Part shown: one piece after another, positions 9,028-17,561 of the stretch
Numbering within the stretch: the first letter of the stretch is position 1
How the letters are laid out: each line of letters starts with the position of its first letter
Translations under genes and position numbers: made by a program
Notes under the pieces: generated by a model
The model's input: the letters and a program-made list of their open reading frames with translations, nothing else
What the model was told of the DNA's origin: nothing
Databases searched by the model: none
Source: Haemophilus haemolyticus
GTDB lineage: Bacteria; Pseudomonadota; Gammaproteobacteria; Enterobacterales; Pasteurellaceae
Direction of reading: 5' to 3'
Assembly: GCF_003352385.1 (NCBI RefSeq)
Contig: NZ_CP031243.1
Coordinates: forward strand, 1,032,501 to 1,096,500
DNA: 64,000 nt

Positions 9028-9795
9028 TTAGCCCAGCGTCGCTAAAATAATTTGCTCTTGATCAATATGAATCCAAACTTGTTGTCCGATTTGCCATTGA
9101 TGCGGCTGGTGGACTGTGGCACAAAATTCAATGTCGCTTTCAGCAAATTGAAGGATGGCTTCTTCTTCATTGAGTGATTTGATATTTACAGGGAACTGAT
9201 TAGATTGATTCTCCAGTGGTTTTTCACTAATTTTCACCCAAGGTGCTTTGAACATCAGCATCACTTCTTTTTCTGTAATCAGTTTCAAATGAGCCGAGCT
9301 TTTTGTGGTAATAGAAACTTGCAACGGCGTTGGTAATCCTTGCACATTCACATCCACAACACAACGGGCGTCAATAATTCTCTGTTGTGCCACTCGTCCA
9401 AAAAATTGATTGCGTGCGCTACTTTGTAAAGAAAAACGTGCAGTTGCCGTGAGTAAACTATCTAACGGTACGGATTCATCTTGTAGAATATGAAAAGCGT
9501 GTTCTTGCGTACGTTCTAATAAATCATAAAGTTGTAGCAAGCGCTCGGCATAAGTGGTAAGCGCCGTGCCTCCGCCATTTTTTCCACCTGTATTTCGTTC
9601 AAGCAATGGGCGAGGGCTGATTTTATTCATCGCTTCTAAATGATCCCACGCACTTTTATAGCTCACTTTTGCATTTTTCGCTGCTTGATTAATCGAACCG
9701 CATTGTTGAATTTCTTTTAGTAAACGCACGCGTTTTGGATCGATAAAAAGTGCTTGTTGAAGTTTAATGGTGAGTAAAATTTCGGTGTTTTTCAT
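9028..9795 (-). CDS. modE: Molybdate-dependent transcriptional regulator ModE
   Basis: Cytoplasmic molybdate sensor that represses the mod transport genes when oxyanion is bound. It is 255 aa. The N-terminal winged helix (about 10-110) contains GSINQAAKNAKVSYKSAWDHLEAMN and GGKNGGGTALT. The C-terminal half carries two MOP/TOBE-type segments (SARNQFFGRV about 125, and a second near 190) that bind molybdate. It is divergent from modA with 137 bases between. The start ATG follows TTAGGGACAGCAAA. Confidence 0.93.
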   Translation of the reverse strand: MKNTEILLTIKLQQALFIDPKRVRLLKEIQQCGSINQAAKNAKVSYKSAWDHLEAMNKISPRPLLERNTGGKNGGGTALTTYAERLLQLYDLLERTQEHAFHILQDESVPLDSLLTATARFSLQSSARNQFFGRVAQQRIIDARCVVDVNVQGLPTPLQVSITTKSSAHLKLITEKEVMLMFKAPWVKISEKPLENQSNQFPVNIKSLNEEEAILQFAESDIEFCATVHQPHQWQIGQQVWIHIDQEQIILATLG

Positions 9796-9833
9796 TTTGC
9801 TGTCCCTAAGTAATCCTAAGTGGTAAGCCTAAG

Positions 9834-9911
9834 CGTTATATATTTTACTAAATAATTTTTCTTTTGCTATATGATTGTTATTTATTTCAATATATAATCA
9901 AGTAAATAACG
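9834..9911. promoter_or_regulatory. Candidate ModE operators between modE and modA
   Basis: Two facing half-palindromes occur in the divergent spacer: CGTTATATATTTTACTAAATAA (9834-9855) and, on the other strand, CGTTATTTACTTGATTATATAT (9911-9890). Both resemble the CGTTATAT...ATATAACG ModE sites known from E. coli. The modA-proximal one covers a -10-like TATAAT at 9893-9898, which would fit repression of modABC. The match is by eye. Confidence 0.5.
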
Positions 9912-9932
9912 TTTAATCATAGGAGATGATTC

Positions 9933-10697
9933 ATGAAAAAATTAACTAAAATTTCAACCGCACTTTTAATCGCAGGATTAGGCTTTTCTTTTGTGGCATC
10001 AGCTAAAGTGACTGTATTTGCAGCGGCTTCAATGACAGATGCTTTACAACAAGTTGCAAAGGATTACGCAAAACAAAATCCGAAAAATGAAGTGGTGTTT
10101 TCTTTCGCTTCTTCTTCAACTTTAGCAAAACAAATTGAAGAAGGCGCGCCAGCAGATATTTTTGTCTCTGCAAGCAATAAATGGATGAAATATCTTTCTG
10201 AAAAAGATTTAACGGTGAAAGAAACCGAAAAAGTTTTAGTGGGCAATGATTTAGTCTTAATCGCACCAGCAAAAAGTGCGGTAAATTCTGTGGATATTGC
10301 AAAAGGCGAATGGATTAATACATTAAAAGATAGCTATTTATCTGTTGGCGATCCTGCGCACGTACCAGCAGGTCAATATGCAGAAGAAGCATTAACCAAA
10401 TTAAATTTATGGGATAAAGTGCAAGATCGTTTAGCGCGTGCAAAAGATGTGCGTGGCGCATTAGCTTTAGTTGAACGTGCAGAAGCACCTTACGGTATAG
10501 TGTACAGCACTGATGCAAAAGTTAGCCAACAAGTTAAAACGGTTGCAGTGTTCCCGTCAGATAGCCATAAACCGGTTGTTTATCCCGTTTCTATTGTAAA
10601 AGGTCATGATAATGCGGATTCTCGCGATTTCTTGAAATATTTAGAATCAGATGCTGCGAAGAAAGTGCTTGTAGAGTATGGTTTCTCTGCAAAATAA
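9933..10697 (+). CDS. modA: Molybdate ABC transporter substrate-binding protein
   Basis: Periplasmic binding protein that captures molybdate or tungstate. It is 254 aa with a Sec signal peptide (basic MKKLTK, hydrophobic core, cleavage after ASA near residue 24). The ligand-binding segments AAASMTDALQQ and FSFASSSTLAKQIEEGAPADIF provide the oxyanion-binding serines. Near the C-terminus is the typical APYGIVYSTDA. It is first gene of modABC, with an AGGAG ribosome-binding site. A hairpin after the stop suggests it is made in excess over the membrane components. Confidence 0.96.
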   Translation: MKKLTKISTALLIAGLGFSFVASAKVTVFAAASMTDALQQVAKDYAKQNPKNEVVFSFASSSTLAKQIEEGAPADIFVSASNKWMKYLSEKDLTVKETEKVLVGNDLVLIAPAKSAVNSVDIAKGEWINTLKDSYLSVGDPAHVPAGQYAEEALTKLNLWDKVQDRLARAKDVRGALALVERAEAPYGIVYSTDAKVSQQVKTVAVFPSDSHKPVVYPVSIVKGHDNADSRDFLKYLESDAAKKVLVEYGFSAK

Positions 10698-10718
10698 GAT
10701 AGAATCTTAATAGTCATG

Positions 10719-10744
10719 AAGGGCGGATATTTCTGCCCTTTTGT
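10719..10744 (+). terminator. Attenuator-like hairpin between modA and modB
   Basis: AAGGGC (10719-10724) pairs with GCCCTT (10735-10740) followed by TTT. The stem is short, so partial read-through into modB is expected. Confidence 0.5.
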
Positions 10745-10832
10745 AATTATAGAGCATCTTACCTCTCATTAATGTGGGATATTCTCATAAACAAGGGATT
10801 TAAAGAGAGGCTATTCAGATTAAGGATTTATT

Positions 10833-11561
10833 TTGCTTACCCAAATTTTTTCATTTTTCAATCTGACTCCAATGGAAATCTCAGCGATTAATTTAAGTTT
10901 GAGTGTCGCTGTTAGTTCCATGCTTTGGAGTTTGCCGTTAGCCATTTTTGTCGCGTGGCTCTTAGCGCGTAAAAACTTCTATGGAAAATCCCTGATTACT
11001 GGCGTGATTCATTTACCTTTAGTGTTGCCACCTGTGGTTATCGGTTATCTATTGCTTGTGGCAATGGGGCGCAATGGTTTCATTGGTAAGTATTTATATC
11101 AGTGGTTTGGCTTATCTTTTGGTTTTAGTTGGAAAGGGGCGGTGCTTTCCTCTGCAGTGGTTGCCTTTCCATTGGTTGTTCGTGCGATTCGACTTTCTTT
11201 AGAAAATATTGATATTAAATTGGAGCAAGCGGCACAAACATTGGGTGCTTCCGCTTGGTGTGTATTTTTTACAATAACCTTGCCACTTTCTTTACCAGGG
11301 GTTTTAGCTGGACTCGTGCTTGGTTTTGCACGATCATTAGGAGAATTTGGCGCGACCATTACCTTTGTATCGAACATTGCAGGCGAAACTCAAACGATTC
11401 CACTTGCGATGTATTCTTTTATTCAAACACCGGGTGCAGAAAAACAAACCGCTCGCTTATGTTTATTTGCTATCATTCTTTCATTGATTTCTTTGTTATT
11501 GTCTGAATGGTTGAGCAAGCGAATGCAGAAAAAATTAGGACAAGGAAATGTTGCAGATTAA
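10833..11561 (+). CDS. modB: Molybdate ABC transporter permease
   Basis: Inner-membrane permease forming the molybdate channel. Five to six transmembrane segments are visible, with the EAA coupling motif near residue 135-155 ([23 protein letters not shown]) that docks on ModC. The start taken is TTG at 10833, because TAAGGA lies six bases upstream, giving 242 aa. An ATG at 10872 (MEISAINLS) would give 229 aa, the usual family length, but has no visible ribosome-binding site. The 3' end overlaps modC by 14 bases, so the two are translationally coupled. Confidence 0.9.
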   Translation: MLTQIFSFFNLTPMEISAINLSLSVAVSSMLWSLPLAIFVAWLLARKNFYGKSLITGVIHLPLVLPPVVIGYLLLVAMGRNGFIGKYLYQWFGLSFGFSWKGAVLSSAVVAFPLVVRAIRLSLENIDIKLEQAAQTLGASAWCVFFTITLPLSLPGVLAGLVLGFARSLGEFGATITFVSNIAGETQTIPLAMYSFIQTPGAEKQTARLCLFAIILSLISLLLSEWLSKRMQKKLGQGNVAD

Positions 11562-12603
11562 TGTGAAAAAACAGCTCGGGCAACTTGCCTTGCAAGCGAA
11601 TATACAAGTGCCAGATCAAGGTGTGACAGCTATTTTCGGTTTGTCTGGTTCAGGTAAAACATCGCTGATTAATCTAGTCAGTGGCTTGATACAACCAGAC
11701 GAAGGATTCATCCGTTTAAATGACCGCACTTTAGTGGATATGGAAACCCAAGAATCATTGCCGACCCACCTGCGTAAAATTGGCTATGTATTCCAAGATG
11801 CGCGTTTATTTCCTCACTATACCGTGAAAGGCAATTTGCGCTATGGCATGAAAAATGTCTCGCAAGATGATTTTAATTATATTGTCGATCTTCTCGGCAT
11901 TACTCATTTATTAAAGCGTTATCCGCTCACGCTTTCTGGTGGTGAGAAGCAACGTGTAGCAATTGGTCGAGCATTGTTGGCTGAACCCGACGTTTTACTG
12001 ATGGACGAACCTCTTTCTGCCCTTGATGTTCCCCGCAAACGCGAGCTAATGCAATATTTGGAACGTCTTTCTAAAGAAATTAATATCCCGATTTTATATG
12101 TTACACATAGCTTGGACGAATTGTTGCGTTTAGCTGATCGCGTTGTGCTGATGGAAAACGGCATTGTGAAAGCCTATGACAGCGTAGAAAAAATTTGGAA
12201 TAGTGCTATTTTTGCCCCTTGGAAAGGAGAAAGCGAACAGAGCAGTGTGCTCGCCTTGCCCGTTCATTTGCATAATCCACCTTATAAAATGACCGCACTT
12301 TCCTTAGGTGAACAAGCGCTTTGGATTCATCAAGTACCCGCGAATGTAGGCGAGCGAGTGCGAGTTTGTATTTATAGTTCAGATGTTTCTATCACACTGC
12401 AAAAGCCAGAACAAACAAGCATTCGTAATATTTTACGTGGCCAAGTTGCACAAATTGAGATACAAGATTCCAGAGTGGATCTTGCCGTATTAGTGGAAGG
12501 GCATAAGATTTGGGCAAGTATCAGTAAATGGGCGCAAAATGAACTGCGTTTTGCTGTTGGGCAAGATGTTTATGTTCAGATTAAAGCGGTGTCGGTGATG
12601 TAG
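11548..12603 (+). CDS. modC: Molybdate ABC transporter ATPase
   Basis: ATPase subunit powering molybdate import. Walker A is GLSGSGKT (31-38), the signature is LSGGEKQR, Walker B is [11 protein letters not shown] and the switch histidine is in VTHSLDEL. The C-terminal third (about 285-351) is the MOP/TOBE domain that senses molybdate. It is 351 aa, full length. It begins inside the end of modB and is the last gene of the operon. Two uptake signals (11723, 12292) lie inside; the second is the last one before the fimbrial cluster. Confidence 0.96.
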   Translation: MLQINVKKQLGQLALQANIQVPDQGVTAIFGLSGSGKTSLINLVSGLIQPDEGFIRLNDRTLVDMETQESLPTHLRKIGYVFQDARLFPHYTVKGNLRYGMKNVSQDDFNYIVDLLGITHLLKRYPLTLSGGEKQRVAIGRALLAEPDVLLMDEPLSALDVPRKRELMQYLERLSKEINIPILYVTHSLDELLRLADRVVLMENGIVKAYDSVEKIWNSAIFAPWKGESEQSSVLALPVHLHNPPYKMTALSLGEQALWIHQVPANVGERVRVCIYSSDVSITLQKPEQTSIRNILRGQVAQIEIQDSRVDLAVLVEGHKIWASISKWAQNELRFAVGQDVYVQIKAVSVM

Positions 12604-12646
12604 TAAACGCTTTACTGAATAAAACACTAATACGACATAATATAAA

Positions 12647-12680
12647 AAACGCTTGTAGTTATATTACAAGCGTTTTTTTT
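12647..12680 (+). terminator. modABC terminator
   Basis: AAACGCTTGTA pairs with TACAAGCGTTT around a GTTATAT loop, followed by nine T. It isolates the mod operon from the fimbrial promoter. Confidence 0.9.
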
Positions 12681-12737
12681 TGCTTAATATCTAGAAAAAT
12701 AAAGAAATTTGTCAAATTACCCTGATGTTTATACAGC

Positions 12738-12766
12738 TTGCATTTTTTTTTTTTTTTTTTTAGAAT
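12738..12766 (+). promoter_or_regulatory. Phase-variable fimbrial promoter with a T19 spacer tract
   Basis: A run of 19 T (12743-12761) lies between the -35-like TTGCAT (12738-12743) and the -10-like TAGAAT (12761-12766, five of six consensus bases). In this sequence the spacer is exactly 17 bases and made only of T. Slipped-strand changes would move it to 15, 16, 18 or 19 and so alter transcription. Transcription would start near 12773, about 85 bases before the pilin ATG. The hif fimbriae of H. influenzae are switched by a similar logic, using TA repeats. Confidence 0.72.
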
Positions 12767-12858
12767 GGGTAAGTTTTTACTCTAAAAAATCGGGTTTAAA
12801 CGTGGTCATCCGATCTAGGATGAATTTTATTCTAAAGTTTTTATATAGGATGTTTAAA

Positions 12859-13506
12859 ATGAAAAAAACAATCTTAGCTTTATTAGCATTAGGTGCATTC
12901 GGTGTAGCTAATGCTGCTCCCAATCCACTCACTCCACACACTCCAATTGGTACTGCAATTCCATATCAAGCTGCAGATGCCACACCAGAAGGTGTAGGTC
13001 CTACTCACGCAAAAATTACTGTATTGGGTGAAGTACTTGATAACACTTGTGAAATTAAAGCAGGTGATAGAAACAAAACTGTTACACTTAAAAAAGTAGG
13101 TAAAAACCAATTAAAAAAACTAGGTGATGTTGCTGCAGACCAATTAATTCAAATTGAATTAGAAAACTGCAAAGCTGGTAATCCAGCACAAAACGGTAGT
13201 GGCGGTAAAAATATAACTGCTGCATTCCGTTCAACTAACAATGTTGATCACGTTAATAACGGTACATTGAGAAACTTAGCGGGTGCTCCTGATACTCCAG
13301 CTCAAAACGTAAACATCCAATTCTCTAACTTAGATGGTTCATCTATTCGCCTTGGTGCAGACGATCCAGCTAACAAATTACTAGGTATCCGTCCTTCAAC
13401 AGATGGTACTGGTCTTATTCAATTCAACGCTCGTTACTATGCAACTGGTATATCTACTCCTGGTAAAGTAAAAGCAGAAGCTGAATTAGACTTAGCTTAC
13501 GAGTAA
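12859..13506 (+). CDS. Major fimbrial subunit (chaperone-usher pilin)
   Basis: Structural pilin, 215 aa. A signal peptide (MKKTILALLALGAFGVANA) precedes a mature chain starting near APNPL. The immunoglobulin-like pilin fold shows the paired cysteines (DNTCEIKAG and LENCKAG) and the penultimate-tyrosine C-terminus (DLAYE) that binds the chaperone. The ATG at 12859 is chosen because AGGA ends eight bases before it and the signal peptide starts there; the open frame runs further upstream to a TTG but across the promoter. It is the first gene of the fimbrial cluster and is followed by its own terminator. It is not one of the fimbrial types I can name with certainty. Confidence 0.88.
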   Translation: MKKTILALLALGAFGVANAAPNPLTPHTPIGTAIPYQAADATPEGVGPTHAKITVLGEVLDNTCEIKAGDRNKTVTLKKVGKNQLKKLGDVAADQLIQIELENCKAGNPAQNGSGGKNITAAFRSTNNVDHVNNGTLRNLAGAPDTPAQNVNIQFSNLDGSSIRLGADDPANKLLGIRPSTDGTGLIQFNARYYATGISTPGKVKAEAELDLAYE

Positions 13507-13528
13507 GCTTAACTGATTCAATAAAATT

Positions 13529-13554
13529 AAGCCCGTCTTTGGCGGGCTTTTTTG
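13529..13554 (+). terminator. Leaky terminator after the major pilin gene
   Basis: AAGCCCG (13529-13535) pairs with CGGGCTT, followed by T. Because the chaperone, usher and minor subunits lie beyond it with no other clear promoter, it probably lowers their expression relative to the major pilin. Confidence 0.75.
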
Positions 13555-13604
13555 GGGTTTTAACTCTTATTTTGAGTATTCTGTTTACTTAGGGAGAATC
13601 ATCT

Positions 13605-14315
13605 ATGCTATCCATTTTTAAAAAATCGGCTTTTATTTCTGCCACTTCACTTATGCTTGCATTTGCAGTCTCATCTGCTCAGGCGAGTGTAATCATTCTC
13701 GGTACGCGTCTGATTTACCCGTCTAACCAAAAAAGCCTCAATGTTCAACTTAACAACCAAAACGGCACCCCTGCTTTAGTGCAAAGTTGGATTGAAGACA
13801 AACAAGGCAACCAAGCTAATATTCCTTTTATTATTACTCCCCCAGTAACACGTGTGGAGGGTAACCAAGGGCAAACCTTACGTATTACTTATACGGGCAC
13901 GCAAGCACTCCCAGAAGATCGCGAATCTCTCTATTATTTTAATTTATTGGATATTCCACCCAAACCAAGTAAGAAAGAGCTTAAAGATAGCCAAAATTAT
14001 CTGCAATTTTCAGTGCGTAGCCGTTTAAAAATGTTTTATCGCCCAAGCGGTTTACCTTATCCACCAGCAGAAGCCTATAACAAAGTGACTTGGCAAGCCA
14101 AAGGCGGCAAACTATGGGCAGATAACCCAACACCTTACTATTTAACCTTTACCCAAGCACAAGTGGGTGCAAAAGATGCCTCAGCGGCGGTGATGGTTGC
14201 ACCCTTTAGCCAAGGAGAATTTGACGTAAAAGGCGTAAGTAATGGTCAAAAAGTAAAATGGTCATTAATTAATGATTACGGTGGTGATGTAGCTGGAGAA
14301 TCTATAATTAAATAA
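13605..14315 (+). CDS. Periplasmic fimbrial chaperone (PapD family)
   Basis: Binds pilins in the periplasm, completes their fold by donor-strand complementation and delivers them to the usher. It is 236 aa. The signal peptide ends after SAQA (about residue 28), and the first mature strand SVIILGTRLIYPSNQKSLNV has the conserved RLIYP motif. Further family features are PPVTRVEGNQGQTLRI and ESLYYFNLLDIPPKP. The start follows TTAGGGAGA. The gene sits between the major pilin and the usher, 20 bases before the latter. Confidence 0.93.
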   Translation: MLSIFKKSAFISATSLMLAFAVSSAQASVIILGTRLIYPSNQKSLNVQLNNQNGTPALVQSWIEDKQGNQANIPFIITPPVTRVEGNQGQTLRITYTGTQALPEDRESLYYFNLLDIPPKPSKKELKDSQNYLQFSVRSRLKMFYRPSGLPYPPAEAYNKVTWQAKGGKLWADNPTPYYLTFTQAQVGAKDASAAVMVAPFSQGEFDVKGVSNGQKVKWSLINDYGGDVAGESIIK

Positions 14316-14335
14316 TTACCTAAAATCGATTTACC

Positions 14336-16933
14336 ATGAAAAAATTAACTTTAAACACTGCCTTAAGCCCGCTTTCTCTTGCATTAGGGCTGGCATTTGC
14401 AGGTTTTGTAGAAACAGCTTGTGCAGAAGAATCCCTGCCCATTTCACAAGAAGAGAAAGTGCCATTAGAAAGCAACGATGAAGATGTTGAGTTCAGTGCC
14501 ACCTTTTTACAAATGGGGGGGAATGGTTCTACTGTTGATGTTGCACGTTTCCAACAAAAAAACAGCGTTCTACCTGGTGAGTATCCTGCAGAAGTTTGGG
14601 TAAACGGCAAAGAAAAAGGCGAAATGACGTTGCGTTTTCGTGATAGCGAAAATGCGGCTCAACCACACGCACAGCTCTGCTTTACCCCAGAATTAAGTGA
14701 TTTACTCGATCTTGAACGGACTGCTATTAAACTTGCCCCAAAAGAAGATCAATGTGTCTCTATTCAAGAAGCAATTCCTGAAGGTAAAGCGGTGTTTAAT
14801 ACAGGGTTACAACGCTTAGAATTTACCATTGCACAAGCCTTAACCATCAATCGCCCACGTGATTATATTGCCCCAAGCCGTTGGCAAACGGGTAGCAGTG
14901 CTGCGTTTGTGAATTATGATGTAAACCACAGCCGTTATACCAGCCAATTTAATACGCACTCTTCGCAGGCATATTTAAATTTACGTACAGGTATTAACTT
15001 AGGCGATTGGGCATTTCGTCACTCTGGCTCAAAAGTATGGAGTGAAGCTGAGGGGCAATCCGCTCATATGCCATACCAAACTTACGAAACCTATTTGCAA
15101 AAAGATTTTGCCCCTATTCGTGGGATAATGACTATAGGTGATTTTTATACTTCAGGTCAATTTGTGGAGGGCTTTGCTCTCCGTGGGATCGGACTTGCAT
15201 CCGATGACCGCATGCTCTCTCCTTCCCAGATGGGGTTTGCTCCACGCATACAAGGTATAGCCAATAGTAATGCAGTGGTCACTATTCGCCAAAATGGTAA
15301 TATTGTTTATCAAACTAATGTAACCCCAGGGGCTTTTGTTATTGAAGACCTCTACTCTACGGGTTATAACGGCGATTTAACAGTAGAAATTAAAGAAGCT
15401 AACGGCCAAGTACGCTCCTTTATTGTGCCCTTTTCTAACATAGCCCCCCTTATTCGTATGGGGCAATTCCGCTATCAAGTTACCGCCGGGCGTTATCGTA
15501 ACGGACAACAAATTTATGATGTCAACGTTGGGCAAGCAATGTTGCAATATGGTTTACTTAACAATCTCACCCTCAATACGGGGGTTACGCTCACCCAAAA
15601 TTATCGGGCGGGCACTGTAGGGATTGGTTTAAACACGCCTATTGGTGCATTTTCATTTGATAACACTTGGACAAGAAGTATCTTCTTGCCTAACACAGTA
15701 TTAGTTGCTCAAGAGACATTAAACCAATACCGTGAAGTACGTGAAGGCTACAGCCTACACGGCAGTTATAGTATTAACTTTAACCGCACGGGTACCAACG
15801 TAACCCTTGCAGCTTATCGATACTCTTCTCGCGATTTTTATAATTTGAGCGATGTAGTAAACGCAAAACAATTTGGTAGTGAAAGTCAATTTTCATTAAC
15901 AGGAATGCGCCCAAGAAACCAATATCAGATCTCGCTTATTCAAGATCTGAAAGGCTTTGGTAGCCTCTATTTAGTCGGATCTACCAGCAACTACTGGAAT
16001 AGACCAGGAACTTATAGTCAATATCAAGTTTCCTACGCAAACAACTTTAAGCTGTTAAACTACCAGATTGGATTTTCACAAACGATTCACCGTGAAAATG
16101 GTCAACGTGATAACCAAATTTATCTTGGTTTCAGCATTCCATTAGGCCGCAACCATTCATTATCAGCAAACCAAACACGAGGTTCAGGGCAGAAAAATGC
16201 TCACGTTGGTATAAATGGCAGCTTCGGTGATTATAACCAATGGAGTTATGGTTTGCATACAAACTCAGGTCAAGCTGGGTATCGTAATATTTCGGGCAAT
16301 ATGAATTACCGCAATACACACTTTAACTTTAACTCTTCTATCTCAAAAGATAGCCACGGTTCACGACAATTTAGCAATGCGTTATCTGGCGTGATCGTCG
16401 CACACCGTTATGGCGTAACCTTTGGTGAATCTGTTGGTGAGAGCTTTGCGATTGTACACGCTGATGGTGCAGCAGGTGCGGAAGTCAATAGCGGTCAAGG
16501 GCAAGTGTTAGATTGGTTCGGCAATGCGGTATTGCCTTATACACAACCTTATCGTATTAACGAAATCGGGATTGACCCACAAAATCTACCGATTAATATG
16601 GAATTTGATAGCACTGAGCAGAAAATTATTCCACGTGCCAACAGCATTCATGTGGTGAACTTTGGTACTACACGTAATAGCCTAGTGTTGTTTAACCTTT
16701 CACGACCAAATGGCGAATTATTGCCAATGGCATCTGAAGCCTTTGATGATAAAGGAAATTTTGTCGGCTATGTTGTACAAGGTGGTGTGCTCTTTGCGAG
16801 CGGATTAAAACAGCCAAAAGGCACTATTACCGTCAGCTGGGCAAGCGGGGAAACAGGGCAATGCCGTTTTGATTATGAGGTGAAATTAGATAATGCTGAA
16901 CATATGCAACAACACACGAAACAGTGTAAGTAA
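14336..16933 (+). CDS. Outer-membrane fimbrial usher
   Basis: Outer-membrane beta-barrel that receives chaperone-pilin complexes and extrudes the fimbria. It is 865 aa, full length for the family. After a signal peptide (about 1-30, ending ACA) comes the N-terminal chaperone-binding domain (FSATFLQMGGN and VDVARFQQKN). The barrel with its plug domain (VTPGAFVIEDLYSTGYNGDL) follows, then C-terminal domains ending in a cysteine pair (GQCRFDYEV and the final QCK). A G7 run (14515-14521, residues 60-62) is a minor slippage risk: one extra G brings a stop seven codons later. The ATG is 20 bases after the chaperone gene. Confidence 0.95.
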   Translation: MKKLTLNTALSPLSLALGLAFAGFVETACAEESLPISQEEKVPLESNDEDVEFSATFLQMGGNGSTVDVARFQQKNSVLPGEYPAEVWVNGKEKGEMTLRFRDSENAAQPHAQLCFTPELSDLLDLERTAIKLAPKEDQCVSIQEAIPEGKAVFNTGLQRLEFTIAQALTINRPRDYIAPSRWQTGSSAAFVNYDVNHSRYTSQFNTHSSQAYLNLRTGINLGDWAFRHSGSKVWSEAEGQSAHMPYQTYETYLQKDFAPIRGIMTIGDFYTSGQFVEGFALRGIGLASDDRMLSPSQMGFAPRIQGIANSNAVVTIRQNGNIVYQTNVTPGAFVIEDLYSTGYNGDLTVEIKEANGQVRSFIVPFSNIAPLIRMGQFRYQVTAGRYRNGQQIYDVNVGQAMLQYGLLNNLTLNTGVTLTQNYRAGTVGIGLNTPIGAFSFDNTWTRSIFLPNTVLVAQETLNQYREVREGYSLHGSYSINFNRTGTNVTLAAYRYSSRDFYNLSDVVNAKQFGSESQFSLTGMRPRNQYQISLIQDLKGFGSLYLVGSTSNYWNRPGTYSQYQVSYANNFKLLNYQIGFSQTIHRENGQRDNQIYLGFSIPLGRNHSLSANQTRGSGQKNAHVGINGSFGDYNQWSYGLHTNSGQAGYRNISGNMNYRNTHFNFNSSISKDSHGSRQFSNALSGVIVAHRYGVTFGESVGESFAIVHADGAAGAEVNSGQGQVLDWFGNAVLPYTQPYRINEIGIDPQNLPINMEFDSTEQKIIPRANSIHVVNFGTTRNSLVLFNLSRPNGELLPMASEAFDDKGNFVGYVVQGGVLFASGLKQPKGTITVSWASGETGQCRFDYEVKLDNAEHMQQHTKQCK

Positions 16934-16948
16934 TAGGAAGAATAAATT

Positions 16949-17548
16949 GTGAAGAAATTGAAGATTCAATATTTATTCCTGCTAACAAGCGGTCTATTTT
17001 TTGCATCATTTGCCTCTGCCTATGATGGTGAAATACGTTTTAAAGCAGAAATTACCAAGGCGGGCACCTGTGAAGTAAGTACAGATTCGGTAAACAAAAC
17101 GGTTAATCTCAATATAACCTTAGCCCAAAATTTAATTAACCAAGGTTCTACTGCCAATGAAACGCCCTTTAAACTTAACGTTGAAAAGTGTGGCGACGTA
17201 ACAGACTCAAATCATATTAAATTTGCACTATCTAGAACTTCTGCTTCAGATGATTTACCTACAGGGGTGTTACCTAACAAGAACACTACAGCAATAAATC
17301 GGAATACGGTTGGTGTTCAACTCATTTCGAATAGTGGAACGCCCATTGAAATTGGATTTAGTCCATCGGGATTACCAACCATTACTCAATCACGACGCAC
17401 ATCAGGGAACGATCTAGGTGCTGTTTTAAAGCCTCCTTATGGCTTTGAAATCCCATTAAAAGCACGCTTTTATTCCCTAACTAATGGAATTGCAAATAAA
17501 GAAGGCCAAGTGGAGTCAGAAGTAACTTTTGCTGTATTCTACGAATAA
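16949..17548 (+). CDS. Minor fimbrial subunit 1
   Basis: Pilin-family protein of 199 aa. A signal peptide ends after FASA (about residue 24), followed by YDGEIRFKAEITKAGTCEV, with the second cysteine in NVEKCGD and a C-terminal TFAVFYE carrying the penultimate tyrosine. The start is GTG, preceded by ATAGGAAG. It is likely a minor shaft, adaptor or terminator subunit. It is 15 bases downstream of the usher and shares clear family resemblance with the next gene, so the two look like an old duplication. Confidence 0.85.
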   Translation: MKKLKIQYLFLLTSGLFFASFASAYDGEIRFKAEITKAGTCEVSTDSVNKTVNLNITLAQNLINQGSTANETPFKLNVEKCGDVTDSNHIKFALSRTSASDDLPTGVLPNKNTTAINRNTVGVQLISNSGTPIEIGFSPSGLPTITQSRRTSGNDLGAVLKPPYGFEIPLKARFYSLTNGIANKEGQVESEVTFAVFYE

Positions 17549-17561
17549 TTAAGGATCAAAA

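Noticed and set aside
12738-12766. T tract as part of the modC terminator
   Set aside because: modC has its own complete hairpin with nine T at 12647-12680, and the T19 run has no stem before it.
12709-12858. In-frame N-terminal extension of the major pilin that reads through the T tract (poly-Phe)
   Set aside because: It begins at a TTG without a ribosome-binding site. A standard signal peptide with a good site starts at 12859, and the T tract sits in a convincing promoter.
14515-14521. G7 tract in the usher gene as a phase switch
   Set aside because: G7 also occurs in the core gene ycjX (61456-61462), so seven G alone is not distinctive; kept only as a note in the usher entry.
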